Positions 16,837 to 27,700 of a DNA stretch of 64,000 bases are shown here, piece by piece. How positions within the stretch are numbered: the stretch's first letter is position 1; every line of letters begins with the position of its first letter. This DNA comes from Nocardia jiangxiensis NBRC 101359 (GTDB lineage: Bacteria; Actinomycetota; Actinomycetes; Mycobacteriales; Mycobacteriaceae). The stretch covers positions 62,001 to 126,000 of the forward strand of contig NZ_BAGB01000040.1 of assembly GCF_000308615.1 (NCBI RefSeq). The letters run 5' to 3'. The notes under the pieces are model-generated. The model was not told the origin of the DNA and ran no database searches. It worked only from the letters and a program-made list of their open reading frames with translations. The translations under genes and the position numbers were made by a program.

Positions 16837-18256
16837 ACTCGAATGCGCCCACGCCCTGATCGGCGGCGACTGGACGGAGTCGCCGGGGCCCGCGATCCCT
16901 GTGATCGATCCCTACCACGAAGAGATGATCGGCGAAGTCGCCGAGTCCGGCCTCGACCTCGTCGACCGAGCAGTCGCAGCCGCGACACAGGCCCAACCTG
17001 GCTGGGCAGGCCGCGACGTCGACGAGCGCGCACGCCTGCTGGAAGGTGTCGCCGTCCTGCTCGACCGGGACCGTGAACGCATGGCCGAACTCGTCGGGCG
17101 AGAAATGGGTATGCCCGTAGGGCTCGCACGCGTCACCCAGGCCGAACTGCCTGCCGCGGTTCTGCGTACGACCGCGGACCTGGCCAGACAGTTCCCGTGG
17201 AGCACCCGCATCGACGGCGCTGTGGTCCACCGCTGTCCCGCCGGCGTGGTTGCTGCGATCACCCCCTGGAATATGCCTGTGCACCAGATCGTGGCGAAAG
17301 TCGCGGCGGCACTCGCCGCCGGCTGCCCCGTTGTGCTGAAGCCATCCGAACAAACCCCGTTCGACGCGAATGCCCTGGTCAAGCTGTTCATCGAGGCCGG
17401 ATGCCCGCCCGGAGTCTTGAACACGGTCACCGGCACCGGGGCGGTGACCGGAACGGCGCTGGCCGGGCACCCCGGACTCGGACACGTATCCTTCACCGGC
17501 AGTGTTGCCGCAGGCCGCACGGTCGCAGGTCTGGCAGCCCGGACACTGACTCGTTCGACGCTCGAGCTCGGTGGCAAATCTCCCGCGATCATCCTGCCCG
17601 ATGCCGATCTTGCGACGGCCGTCGCGGGCGCAGTCGCAGGCGGGCTCGTCAATTCCGGCCAGGCGTGCAACGCAACCACCCGCATGCTGGTGCCTGCGCA
17701 TCTGATCGGTGAAGTCCTGCCGCTGGTGAAGGACGAGGTCGAGAACTACGTTCTGGGTGCGCCGGCGGACCCTGCAACGCGCCAAGGCCCGCTCGCGTCC
17801 GCGCGCCAGCGGGACCGTGTGCTCGCTTACATCAGCAGTGCCGTGAAGGCGGGAGGCACCCTCGTGACTGGATCCGCCGAGCCGTCGGAGGTGAGTGCAC
17901 ACGGCTACTTCGTCGATCCCGCGGTGATCACCGGCTTGCCCGAGAACGCCGAAGCGATACGTGAGGAGATATTCGGCCCGGTCATCGCAATCCAGGCCTA
18001 CAGCGACATCGACGATGCCGTGCGTATCGCCAATGACTGCGACTTCGGACTGTCGGCCGAAGTATGGTCCGCCGACGCCGAACACGCACAGGTGATCGCG
18101 GCACGGTTGCATGCCGGCCAGGTGAAGATCAACGGAGTACGCACGAGGGATCGCCTGGCCGTGCCGTTCGGCGGGATGAAAAACTCTGGTCACGGCAGGG
18201 AACTCGGCACTTACGGTATCGAGGAGTTCACCGAACTGCGGGCGGTCCTGTCGTGA
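16829..18256 (+). CDS. NAD(P)-dependent aldehyde dehydrogenase
   Basis: A 475-residue ALDH. Seen: ITPWNMPVHQIVAKV (cofactor fold), LKPSEQTPFDA, FTGSVAAGR, general-base Glu in [10 protein letters not shown], and nucleophile Cys in NSGQACNATTR. It overlaps the P450 stop by 8 bases and the next gene by 4, so the genes are translationally coupled. It would turn the aldehyde made by P450 or dehydrogenase action into the acid, comparable to the dehydrogenase steps of the Cre pathway. Start ATG 16829 is fixed by the overlap and the family's N-terminus. Confidence 0.88.
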   Translation: MAELECAHALIGGDWTESPGPAIPVIDPYHEEMIGEVAESGLDLVDRAVAAATQAQPGWAGRDVDERARLLEGVAVLLDRDRERMAELVGREMGMPVGLARVTQAELPAAVLRTTADLARQFPWSTRIDGAVVHRCPAGVVAAITPWNMPVHQIVAKVAAALAAGCPVVLKPSEQTPFDANALVKLFIEAGCPPGVLNTVTGTGAVTGTALAGHPGLGHVSFTGSVAAGRTVAGLAARTLTRSTLELGGKSPAIILPDADLATAVAGAVAGGLVNSGQACNATTRMLVPAHLIGEVLPLVKDEVENYVLGAPADPATRQGPLASARQRDRVLAYISSAVKAGGTLVTGSAEPSEVSAHGYFVDPAVITGLPENAEAIREEIFGPVIAIQAYSDIDDAVRIANDCDFGLSAEVWSADAEHAQVIAARLHAGQVKINGVRTRDRLAVPFGGMKNSGHGRELGTYGIEEFTELRAVLS

Positions 18257-19056
18257 GCGACCACACCTCGAACCATCCCGTTGTGGTCACCGGAGCGGGC
18301 TCGGGTATCGGACTGGCGTTGGTGCGGCGCCTGCGGGCGGGAGATATTCCGGTCATCGCGGTCGACCGAAACGAGTGCCCGATCGAAGGCGTCTGGACCA
18401 TCCGATGCGACCTTGCCGATCCCGAGGAAATCGCCGCGGCCGTGGCCCGGATAACCGGCCCGATCAGCGGCGTGGCCAATGTCGCTGGCGTTCCCGGGAC
18501 CGCGCCCGCCGCAACGGTATTAGCGGTCAACGCGCTGGCACCTCGCCTGCTGGTGGAAGGTCTGCTCGACCGGATCAGCAGCGGTGCCGCGATTGCGAAC
18601 GTCGCCTCGGTAGCCGCGGGCCGCAACACTCAGCCCCCGGAATCGATCGCAGCTCTCATGGCGGTCCCCGATTCGGCCGGAATCGAGTCCTGGCTACGCG
18701 AGCATCCTATCGACGGTCCCGCTGCCTACGACACGTCCAAGCGCGCGCTGGTCGACTGGACCCGTGCGCTGTCGGGGGCACTGATCCCTCGCCACATCAG
18801 AGCATTGTCTGTCAGCCCCGGGCCGATCGAGACCCCGATTCTCGCCGATTTCACGACCAGCATGGGCGCCGAAGCGATCGCGCGGTCGGCGAGCGCTGTC
18901 GGACGCCATGGGACCCCGGGCGAGGTCGCGGCGGTGATCGCCTTTGCGCTGTCGCCCGATGCTTCGTGGGTGAACGGCATCGACATCCTCACCGAAGGTG
19001 GCTTACTCGCCACCAGATCGACGAGTTTCCCTGCACTAAAAGGATTTTCGCAATGA
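18253..19056 (+). CDS. Short-chain dehydrogenase (3-alpha-hydroxysteroid/carbonyl reductase type)
   Basis: A 267-residue SDR with TGAGSGIG at about 13-20, NVAG at about 78, and catalytic YDTSKRA at about 160, then SPGPIETPIL and SWVNGIDILTEGG. The long insert before the Tyr and the shortened middle resemble the 3-alpha-HSD/carbonyl reductase subgroup. It starts at GTG 18253 in a GTGA overlap with the aldehyde dehydrogenase and ends in an ATGA overlap with the next gene. It is the probable alcohol dehydrogenase of the cluster (alcohol to aldehyde). Confidence 0.82.
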   Translation: MSDHTSNHPVVVTGAGSGIGLALVRRLRAGDIPVIAVDRNECPIEGVWTIRCDLADPEEIAAAVARITGPISGVANVAGVPGTAPAATVLAVNALAPRLLVEGLLDRISSGAAIANVASVAAGRNTQPPESIAALMAVPDSAGIESWLREHPIDGPAAYDTSKRALVDWTRALSGALIPRHIRALSVSPGPIETPILADFTTSMGAEAIARSASAVGRHGTPGEVAAVIAFALSPDASWVNGIDILTEGGLLATRSTSFPALKGFSQ

Positions 19057-20543
19057 CAACTGATCCGAATCTGCCCGATGTCGTTGCTCTCGACGGCCGT
19101 ATCTCCGGCACCAAGGACGTACTCGGCGGCAAGGCGTACAGCATCAACAAGATGATGGCCATCGGCCTGCCGGTGCCCCCGGCATTCGCGCTTCCCACCC
19201 ATGTCTGTGCACACTTCCACGCCAATAATCGTGCCTTGCCGACACAGATCTGGGAGGAGGTCCTGGAGCAGTTGCGCGTGCTGGAGGTCGAGACCGGCCG
19301 GACCTTCGGATCGGGACCTTCTCCGCTGCTGGTGTCGGTTCGCTCCGGTGCAGCACAGAGCATGCCCGGAATGATGGACACGGTGCTGAACCTGGGGCTG
19401 ACCCCGGAGCTACGTGATGTGTTGGCAGCGGAGACCGGAGATGCGGCGTGGGCGCAGGATACCTGGCATCGTTTCCGCGAGAGCTACACCGCGATCGTCG
19501 CCCGGCAAGATGACATCGAGCCGCCGTCGGATCCCTACGAGCAGTTGCGATCCGCGATCGGAGCAGTGTTCGACTCGTGGACCAATGAGCGGGTCAAAGC
19601 ATACCGCGAACGGCACGGTCTCGGTGTCGGCGGCGGCACCGCGGTGACCGTGCAGGCGATGGTCTTCGGTAATCGTGACGAGCGCTCCGGTACCGGGGTC
19701 ATGTTCAGCCGTGATCCTGCCACCGGTGCCAAAGCGCTGTTCGGCGAGTGGTTGGACCAGGCCCAGGGCGAAGATGTGGTGTCGGGCGAAAAGACGCCGC
19801 TGCCAGTCGAATCCCTGCGCAGTGGTCGGCCCGATCTCTACGCCGAACTTGAACGTATCGCCGCACTACTCGAGGCCGAGCATGCGGATCTTGTCGACAT
19901 CGAGTTCACCGTGGAAAGCAACCGGCTATACGTGCTGCAGTGCCGTGCGGGCAAGCGTTCGCCGATTGCTGCTGTCCGCATCGCGGTCGATCTTGTCCGC
20001 GAAGGTGTGATCGGCAAAGAGCTGGCACTGCAACGGATCACGCGCGAGCAGGTGGACAAGCTAGCGACGGTCGGCAGCATCCGCGCCGACCTGCCTGTCC
20101 TGGCGACCGGAACTGCCGCTGGGCCCGGAGTGGCAGTGGGACGGGCGATCGATGATGTCGACCAAGCGGTCCAGTTGGCTGCCGAAGGCGTTGCGGTAGT
20201 GCTGGTTCGCCCGTCGACCTCACCGGCCGACGTTCCGGCGATGTTCGAATCTGTTGCAGTGGTCACCGAGCTGGGCGGCAGTACCTCACACGCCGCGCTG
20301 GTATGCCGTGAGATCGGGCTCCCCTGTGTGGTCGGGTGCGGGACAGGCACCATGGCGGCACTGGCGGGGCGAACAGTCACCGTCGACGGTGCCACCGGAA
20401 CCATCTTCGACGGCGAGGGGCACGCGGGCACCGGTGGCCCGGTCGATGAGCGCCTTGCAGAGTTGCTGTCATATCTGCCTGTCAACGGGGCAGGACGAGA
20501 CTATCCGCTCGCGACGCTCACCGGTCTGTTGGAGAAGGCCTGA
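19053..20543 (+). CDS. ATP-grasp plus phosphohistidine-domain phosphotransferase (PPDK-like without PEP barrel; CreH-like)
   Basis: A 496-residue protein with the N-terminal two domains of pyruvate phosphate dikinase and nothing more. Seen: GGKAYS at 25-30, the nucleotide-binding SVRSGAAQSMPGMMDT at 95-110, the second ATP-grasp half MVFGNRDERSGTGVMFSRDP, DIEFTVE, and the swivel domain GGSTSHAALVCREIGLPCVV with phosphohistidine at about 413. The PEP/pyruvate barrel is absent, so PEP synthesis or pyruvate phosphorylation is excluded. It probably takes phosphate from ATP and passes it, directly or via the subunit at 8341, to an organic acceptor. It is coupled to the P450-ALDH-SDR operon by an ATGA overlap. 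Acceptor unknown; a phenol or alcohol is likely by analogy. Confidence 0.8.
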   Translation: MTTDPNLPDVVALDGRISGTKDVLGGKAYSINKMMAIGLPVPPAFALPTHVCAHFHANNRALPTQIWEEVLEQLRVLEVETGRTFGSGPSPLLVSVRSGAAQSMPGMMDTVLNLGLTPELRDVLAAETGDAAWAQDTWHRFRESYTAIVARQDDIEPPSDPYEQLRSAIGAVFDSWTNERVKAYRERHGLGVGGGTAVTVQAMVFGNRDERSGTGVMFSRDPATGAKALFGEWLDQAQGEDVVSGEKTPLPVESLRSGRPDLYAELERIAALLEAEHADLVDIEFTVESNRLYVLQCRAGKRSPIAAVRIAVDLVREGVIGKELALQRITREQVDKLATVGSIRADLPVLATGTAAGPGVAVGRAIDDVDQAVQLAAEGVAVVLVRPSTSPADVPAMFESVAVVTELGGSTSHAALVCREIGLPCVVGCGTGTMAALAGRTVTVDGATGTIFDGEGHAGTGGPVDERLAELLSYLPVNGAGRDYPLATLTGLLEKA

Positions 20544-20639
20544 ACATGGCAGCACCGACACGAACCCTCATCGCACGCGCGATCGGCTCACCGATGCGTC
20601 ATGAGACCACGTATGAAGAAGCCGAACCGATAGTTGTTA

Positions 20640-20655
20640 GTGATAACCTATTCAC
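20640..20655 (+). promoter_or_regulatory. GTGA-N8-TCAC operator upstream of the TetR gene
   Basis: GTGATAACCTATTCAC followed by AATC, 28 bases before the TetR start. Same spacing and flank as the sites at 10246 and 15582, suggesting autoregulation by this TetR protein. Confidence 0.55.
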
Positions 20656-20683
20656 AATCCAGGACGCTGGTGAAAGGTAGACG

Positions 20684-21403
20684 ATGGCCCGCAGAACGGA
20701 AGCGCAACGGCAGCGCCCCGCGCGCACCATCGACGATGCTTACTCCGATGCTGGACTGATCGAGGCAGAATCGGCGGTCGCCAAGCGGCCCAATCGCCGC
20801 GGCGAGCAGACCCGCGAGAAAGTAATCCAAGCCGCGACGGAATGTTTCGCGGAGTACGGATATACGCGGACAAGGATTTCCGATATCACCCATCGGGCCG
20901 ATATATCGCAGGGAAACTTCTACCGCCATTTCGCAAGCCTTGACGACGTGTTTCTCGCCGTGATGCGCCCCGGGTTGACCGAACTAGGCGAGGCGATGTC
21001 GAGGCGTTTGGCAACAGATAGTGAACTCGATGCGCTCGTCGACGTGAACGTCACCTATCTGCACGCGTATTCACGGCACCGAAAAGTGCTGCGTCTACTG
21101 CGCGAAGCAGCTGCTGCCAGCTCCAATGAAGGATTTCAGCAGTTGTGGCTCAACATGCGCGGTGATTTCGTCGCCCGTACTCGCCGTTGGCTGCAACGAC
21201 TGCAGGACAACGGCACGATCGGTGAGACCGACGTCGATCTACTGGCGGAAACACTCGGCTGTATGACCGAGCAGATGGCCTACGTTCACGTCGGTCTGCC
21301 GTCCTCGACGCCCAAACGTGAACGCATTGATGAATTGGGCCGCGCTTTGGGTGAGGTCTGGTATCGCGCGTTGCCACATACGCGAGCAGCTGCCACGAAG
21401 TAG
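20684..21403 (+). CDS. TetR-family transcriptional regulator of the catabolic cluster
   Basis: A 239-residue TetR protein. After an unusually long basic leader of about 40 residues comes the helix-turn-helix (VIQAATECFAEYGYTRTRIS then ADISQGNFYRHFASLDDVF) and a ligand-binding helical domain. AAAGG precedes the ATG. It sits 140 bases after the dikinase-like gene and 73 bases before the reductase. The GTGA-N8-TCAC dyad directly upstream recurs at two other cluster promoters, so it is the best candidate for the pathway regulator. The inducer is presumably the substrate or its phosphate ester. Confidence 0.85.
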   Translation: MARRTEAQRQRPARTIDDAYSDAGLIEAESAVAKRPNRRGEQTREKVIQAATECFAEYGYTRTRISDITHRADISQGNFYRHFASLDDVFLAVMRPGLTELGEAMSRRLATDSELDALVDVNVTYLHAYSRHRKVLRLLREAAAASSNEGFQQLWLNMRGDFVARTRRWLQRLQDNGTIGETDVDLLAETLGCMTEQMAYVHVGLPSSTPKRERIDELGRALGEVWYRALPHTRAAATK

Positions 21404-21476
21404 ACCCGAAGTAGTTCTCCCAATTGTAGTGACGTCGACTCCCGAAACGGGCCGTCGCGTCGAAGGATGCTTGGCA

Positions 21477-22514
21477 ATGACACAAATCCTCCAAGAACAG
21501 CTCGGCCACCTCGTCGGTGTCCGAGAAGTAATCGACGAAACCGCCGATGCGAAAACGATCGTGCTGGAAATTCCCCACACACTGCGTGAAAAGTTTTCCT
21601 ATCGACCGGGGCAATTTCTGACAGTGCGAATCCCCAGCGACACCGTGGGTGGTGTCGGCCGGTGCTATTCCCTCGCGAGCTCGCCCGACGTCGATGACCA
21701 TCTGTGTGTGACTGTGAAGCGCACTGCCGGCGGTTACGGATCCAACTGGTTGTGTGACAACGTCGTCGCAGGTGATCAGCTGCGTGTCCTTGCACCGACA
21801 GGCACCTTCACCCCGTCCGACATTACCGCGGACTTGGTGCTGTTCGCAGCGGGCAGCGGCATCACACCAGTGATGTCGATCCTGAAAAGTGCGCTGGCAC
21901 AATCGGACAGCCATATCGCGCTCTTCTACGCCAATCGTGACGCAGCATCGGTCATTTTCGATGCCGAGTTGCGGCGTCTCGCCCAACAGCACCCCGACCG
22001 GCTGGCCGTCGCGTACTGGCTGGAGGCCGAGCGTGGGATGCCAGATCAGGCCGGTCTGGCCGGATTCGCCGGCGCGTTCAGCGGGCGCGACGCCTTCTTG
22101 TGCGGCCCGGCACCGTTCATGGACCTTACACGACGGGTGTTGAGGAGTGTCGGATTCGACGCTCGAGACGTGCATGCCGAAGAATTCGTATCACTCAGTG
22201 GCGATCCGTTCGTGCCGACAGTGCAGGCCGACAGCGGGGGCGCGGTTGCGACTGCTGTGGTGCGCCTCGATGGTCGGACCCACACGGTGAACTGGCCGAC
22301 GTCGGCCAATTTGATCGACGTTCTGCTGGCGGAGGGGATCGACGCGCCATTTTCGTGCAGATCGGGCGAATGCGGTTCCTGTACCGCAACACTTGCCGCG
22401 GGACTCGTCGAGATGGAGAATTCGGACGCGCTGGATCCCGACGACGTCGCCGACGGCTACATCCTGGCCTGCCAGGCCCGGCCGGTCAGTCCGAGCGTCG
22501 AAATCGAATTCTGA
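21477..22514 (+). CDS. Flavin/2Fe-2S ferredoxin-NAD(P)H reductase (KshB/PaaE-like)
   Basis: A 345-residue one-piece electron-transfer protein. Seen in order: FAD domain with RCYSLASSP, NAD(P) domain with GSGITPVMSIL and FLCGPAPFM, and a C-terminal plant-type 2Fe-2S domain CRSGECGSC with a distal Cys. This arrangement occurs in KshB and PaaE. Here it most likely feeds electrons from NAD(P)H to the P450 at 15634, replacing the separate reductase and ferredoxin (CreE, CreF) of Corynebacterium. GAAGGA precedes ATG 21477; a longer open frame upstream overlaps the TetR gene and is not used. Confidence 0.88.
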   Translation: MTQILQEQLGHLVGVREVIDETADAKTIVLEIPHTLREKFSYRPGQFLTVRIPSDTVGGVGRCYSLASSPDVDDHLCVTVKRTAGGYGSNWLCDNVVAGDQLRVLAPTGTFTPSDITADLVLFAAGSGITPVMSILKSALAQSDSHIALFYANRDAASVIFDAELRRLAQQHPDRLAVAYWLEAERGMPDQAGLAGFAGAFSGRDAFLCGPAPFMDLTRRVLRSVGFDARDVHAEEFVSLSGDPFVPTVQADSGGAVATAVVRLDGRTHTVNWPTSANLIDVLLAEGIDAPFSCRSGECGSCTATLAAGLVEMENSDALDPDDVADGYILACQARPVSPSVEIEF

Positions 22515-23184
22515 TACCAAGATCGCCTTGCATCGAATGCAAGGCGAACATGATCTGCTCCTCTCCGGCGCCGTCCTCTTGCGCGCCCGCGCACATCGCG
22601 GACGGTTGGAGGATCTCTTCGTTGCGCCGGACCGAGTCCTCGGTGCGTCATGGTGCAAATGTGTTCGCCCGGCCGAGCGGGACAGCACGATCTCGTCGAC
22701 TCTGAACGAGCGGCGCTGGCGTTCACACACGGCCTTCGGCTCGAAGCCAGAGTTCGCGTCACCGGGCACGGCGATCTCGACCTGTATCGACACCGGCAAG
22801 ACCAACCACACGCCTGCGCGGTCGGTGTCGGCGGCGAAGTACTAGGGAGTCCGAGAGTTCGGAACGACCAGTATGCGATCGAGCAGTTGATCAGCCAACT
22901 GCGCAGTTCGTTGGGTGCCGCGTTCATCGTTTTCACCAGCGGTGTCCTCACCGCCTTCGGCACCGTAGGCCGAACTGCGGCCCACGCAGGTTTGTTCCCG
23001 TCGCACACGACGACTCCCGCGGAGTCAGCGGAAAACTCGGGCGCTCGAAACACTACAACCGTCGCCTGCGCCGTGCCTTCTACTTGGTCGCCGTGTGCAG
23101 CATCCGCGACGAAGGACCATCGCGAGATCTCCACCAGTGCAAACGATCAGAACACCCGCGGTATTGGAGGGGCGGGCTAGGAAG
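22515..23184. other. Gene-free, degenerate stretch
   Basis: No reading frame here shows a recognisable family, a credible start or consistent codon use. Several overlapping open frames occur on both strands, as expected in high-GC DNA. The plus-strand text around 22860-22970 (YAIEQLISQLRSSLGAAFIVF) might be a coding relic or the shadow of one. I cannot identify it. Confidence 0.4.
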
Positions 23185-23695
23185 TTCGCTCGCGGCGGCT
23201 GGCTGATGGTTTCGGAGACTTCGAGCAGGCGCAGGGCCAGGTCTGCTCGCATGCGGTCGGCGTGCTGGCTCAGGTCGAGGCCGGTGAGTTTACGGATGAG
23301 GTCCAGGCGGTACGCGAGGGTTTTGGGTGGACGTACAGGCGGTGTGCGGCGTCTTTTTGTGAGCAGTTCGCGTCGAGGAATGCGCGCAGGGTTTGTAGGA
23401 GGGCGCCGTCGTGGGTGGCGTCGTAATCGCTGAGGGGACGGGTGATTTCGTTGATGAATGCTTGGAAGTCGGGGCTGTTGCCGCTGCCGAGCAGGAGCCG
23501 CACGATGCCGAGTTCGTCGTAGAGGGAGACGGTTCCCAGGCGGCGTGCGGCGGCGTTGGCGGTTTTGGCTTCGGTGAATGCGGTGGTGTACGTAGCGGGG
23601 TCGGTGCACGGTGTGCTGATTCCCCAGGAGGCGGACAGGTCGGGGTGGGCCTTGTGGACGATGTCGCCGAAGGTGTCGGATCCATAAAAACCCTC
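23185..23695 (-). pseudogene. PucR/CdaR-type regulator, C-terminal fragment with frameshift
   Basis: The minus strand, in two frames, gives a PucR-type C-terminus: TFGDIVHKAHPDLSASWGIS, then LYDELGIVRLLLGSGNSPDF, FLDANCSQKDAAHRLYVHP, one base lost near 23320-23328, then KTLAYRLDLIRKLTGLDL and ADLALRLLEV. The C-terminal HTH_30 helix-turn-helix (NCSQKDAAHRLYVHPKTLAYRL) is complete apart from the shift. The N-terminal sensory half is missing. It is judged a dead remnant. Confidence 0.75.
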
Positions 23696-24267
23696 ACGTG
23701 CCGCAGAACGTCACCCAAGGGCCCATCACAGCCACTTATGTCACTGTGACGATACGAACGGTGCATAACTATGCATAAAACACCGAATAAAACCCGGGCA
23801 CTCGCAGGTCCTTTCAGGATCAGGCTCCACACTCGGACACTGTCAACTCCGACCGGACTAGTCTCACCTTTTTCCGGATCCCACAGATGCGGTGCGCAAC
23901 AACATAGTTACCCGCCTCAGCTGCTCGCGTTATTACGCCGATAATTGACATTATGTCAAGTAAGACGATCGAGGCGCTGGTACTCGTGCATACACCCACC
24001 CCCTCCCCGCCGCGACATTGCGTGCCGGGCTTGGACTTCCACGGCCTCGCCGAACTCCCCTGCGGGACGCCCGGATCTGCTGCCGGGTCTTCGTATCCGG
24101 ATCTGTCAACTGTTCACCTCCGGGCTGCCGATAACCCGGACGCGCCGCTCCAAGATCGGTAGTCTCTGCCGCAAATGATCTAGAGACACGCATCACAGTC
24201 TGGCGAGGGACGTTCGGCCGAAACCTGAGAATTTCCGCGAACCCCTCCCCTCGAAGACTTGAATGAG
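23696..24267. other. AT-richer intergenic stretch without a gene
   Basis: Base composition is lower in GC than the surroundings. It includes TCACTGTGA at about 23740 and a TATGCATA palindrome near 23770. I see no coding frame with a recognisable product and no clear terminator. Confidence 0.4.
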
Positions 24268-24279
24268 TCATAATTATGA
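24268..24279 (+). promoter_or_regulatory. Palindrome over the furA start codon
   Basis: TCATAATTATGA is a perfect 12-bp dyad whose right half contains the furA ATG (24276-24278). With no ribosome-binding site upstream, a leaderless furA transcript autoregulated by FurA is likely, as described for mycobacterial furA. Confidence 0.5.
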
Positions 24280-24728
24280 ACGTGTCCACTACAGCAGAGT
24301 TCGAGCGCATGCTGCGCGGTGCCGCTCTGCGTGTGACCGCGCCGCGGATCGCGGTGCTGGCCGCGGCGCACGAGCGTCCTCATTCCGATACGGACTCGAT
24401 CCTGTCCCGAGTGCGCGAGACGCTCGGGACGGTTTCCCACCAGGCCGTGTACGACGTGTTGCGTGCGCTCACGGCCGCGGGTCTGCTTCGACGTATCCAG
24501 CCCATGGGGTCGGTCGCGCGCTACGAGACCCGGGTCGGCGACAACCATCACCACGTCGTGTGCCGCTCGTGCGGTGTCATCGCCGATGTCGACTGCGCCG
24601 TCGGCGAGGCGCCGTGCCTGACCGCCTCGGACACCAACGGTTTCGTCCTGGACGAGGCCGAGGTCGTGTATTGGGGTCTGTGCCCCGATTGCTCGGCAGC
24701 CCAGCACATTTCGCAATCTGAAATCTGA
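24276..24728 (+). CDS. furA: Fur-family peroxide/iron-responsive repressor FurA
   Basis: A 150-residue Fur protein. The N-terminal winged helix (LRVTAPRIAVLAAAHERPHS, VSHQAVYDVLRALTAAGLL) is followed by the dimer/metal domain with GDNHHHVVCRSCGVIADVD and a C-terminal CPDC pair; the two CxxC motifs form the structural Zn site. It lies 36 bases upstream of katG on the same strand, the standard furA-katG order in which FurA represses both. Start at ATG 24276 inside an operator-like dyad. Confidence 0.93.
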   Translation: MNVSTTAEFERMLRGAALRVTAPRIAVLAAAHERPHSDTDSILSRVRETLGTVSHQAVYDVLRALTAAGLLRRIQPMGSVARYETRVGDNHHHVVCRSCGVIADVDCAVGEAPCLTASDTNGFVLDEAEVVYWGLCPDCSAAQHISQSEI

Positions 24729-26996
<2,268 letters not shown>

Positions 26997-27012
26997 TCCG
27001 GTTTCGCCGGTG

Positions 27013-27043
27013 GTGCCCCTGGGCCGTTGTGGTCCGGGGGCAC
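27013..27043. terminator. Hairpin between katG and the convergent AhpD-like gene
   Basis: 13-bp stem GTGCCCCTGGGCC with GGTCCGGGGGCAC (two G-T wobbles) and loop GTTGT, 16 bases after the katG stop. Confidence 0.75.
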
Positions 27044-27096
27044 TCTCGTGTGTCCTGTCCCCCGACGATTGTGTTGCGCCGCTGGGGGGTTTCGGG

Positions 27097-27645
27097 TCAG
27101 TGCTCGGGGCGTTGCGGCAGGGCGCAGGTCATGCCGTCGGCCATGCCGGTGGGGCGGACGCCGAGTGCCTGGTTGAGGCGGGCGCGCTGGTTTTCCCAGG
27201 CGATGGCGGCGGCGAGTTCGGCGTATTGGGTTTTGGACAGGCTGGTCAGTAGGCGGGTGCGCAGGTCTTCCAGGTCCAGGGCCGCCGGGGTGTGGGCCAT
27301 GGCTTCGGCGAGGGCGAGGACGAGTTTTTCCTGGTCGGTGTAGGCGTCGCTGGTGGTGTAGGCGGGTAGGTCGGTGATCTGGCGTTCGGTGAGTCCGCTG
27401 GAGTGTGCGAGGGCGGAGCCGATGTCGAGGCAGAATTCGCAGCCGATGAGGCCGGCGGTTTTGAGTTCGGCGAGTTCTTTGAGGCGGGGGTCGAGTCGGT
27501 TGCTGAGCAGGAGTGCGGTTTCGTAGGTGCCGGTGCCGATCAGGAGCCAGGGTCGGCGGATGAGCCAGCCCAGCAGGTCGGTGCGGTGGCGGCGGGCGTC
27601 GGCGAGGGCTCGTGCGTAGTGGCGTGTTCGGGTGATCGCTCTCAT
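27097..27645 (-). CDS. Carboxymuconolactone-decarboxylase/AhpD-like protein
   Basis: A 182-residue AhpD-fold protein. Seen: RLKELAELKTAGLIGCEFCLDIGSALAH, which carries the redox CxxC (CEFC) of the family, although the His usually found four residues after the second Cys is not there; AYTDQEKLVLALAEAM follows. A thiol-dependent peroxidase or lyase-like role is possible; convergence with katG hints at oxidative stress but does not prove it. The ATG at 27645 has GGGGAG 7 bases upstream; an extended upstream frame is ignored. Confidence 0.75.
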   Translation of the reverse strand: MRAITRTRHYARALADARRHRTDLLGWLIRRPWLLIGTGTYETALLLSNRLDPRLKELAELKTAGLIGCEFCLDIGSALAHSSGLTERQITDLPAYTTSDAYTDQEKLVLALAEAMAHTPAALDLEDLRTRLLTSLSKTQYAELAAAIAWENQRARLNQALGVRPTGMADGMTCALPQRPEH

Positions 27646-27700
27646 GTCGGTTCTCCCCTGTGGTGTGCGCGTGGTGGTTGTTTCACCGTAGCGCTGTTCC

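Noticed and set aside
16796..18193. 465-codon frame antisense to the aldehyde dehydrogenase
   Set aside because: No motif; the aldehyde dehydrogenase with all catalytic residues is on the other strand.
22515..23184. Possible transposase or dehydrogenase relic
   Set aside because: None of the six frames gives a pattern that I can tie to a family; left as unexplained sequence.
23730..23750. TCACTGTGA shared with the centre of the 4373-4427 palindrome
   Set aside because: Only about 12 bases agree and the flanks differ, so it is not a second copy of that repeat.
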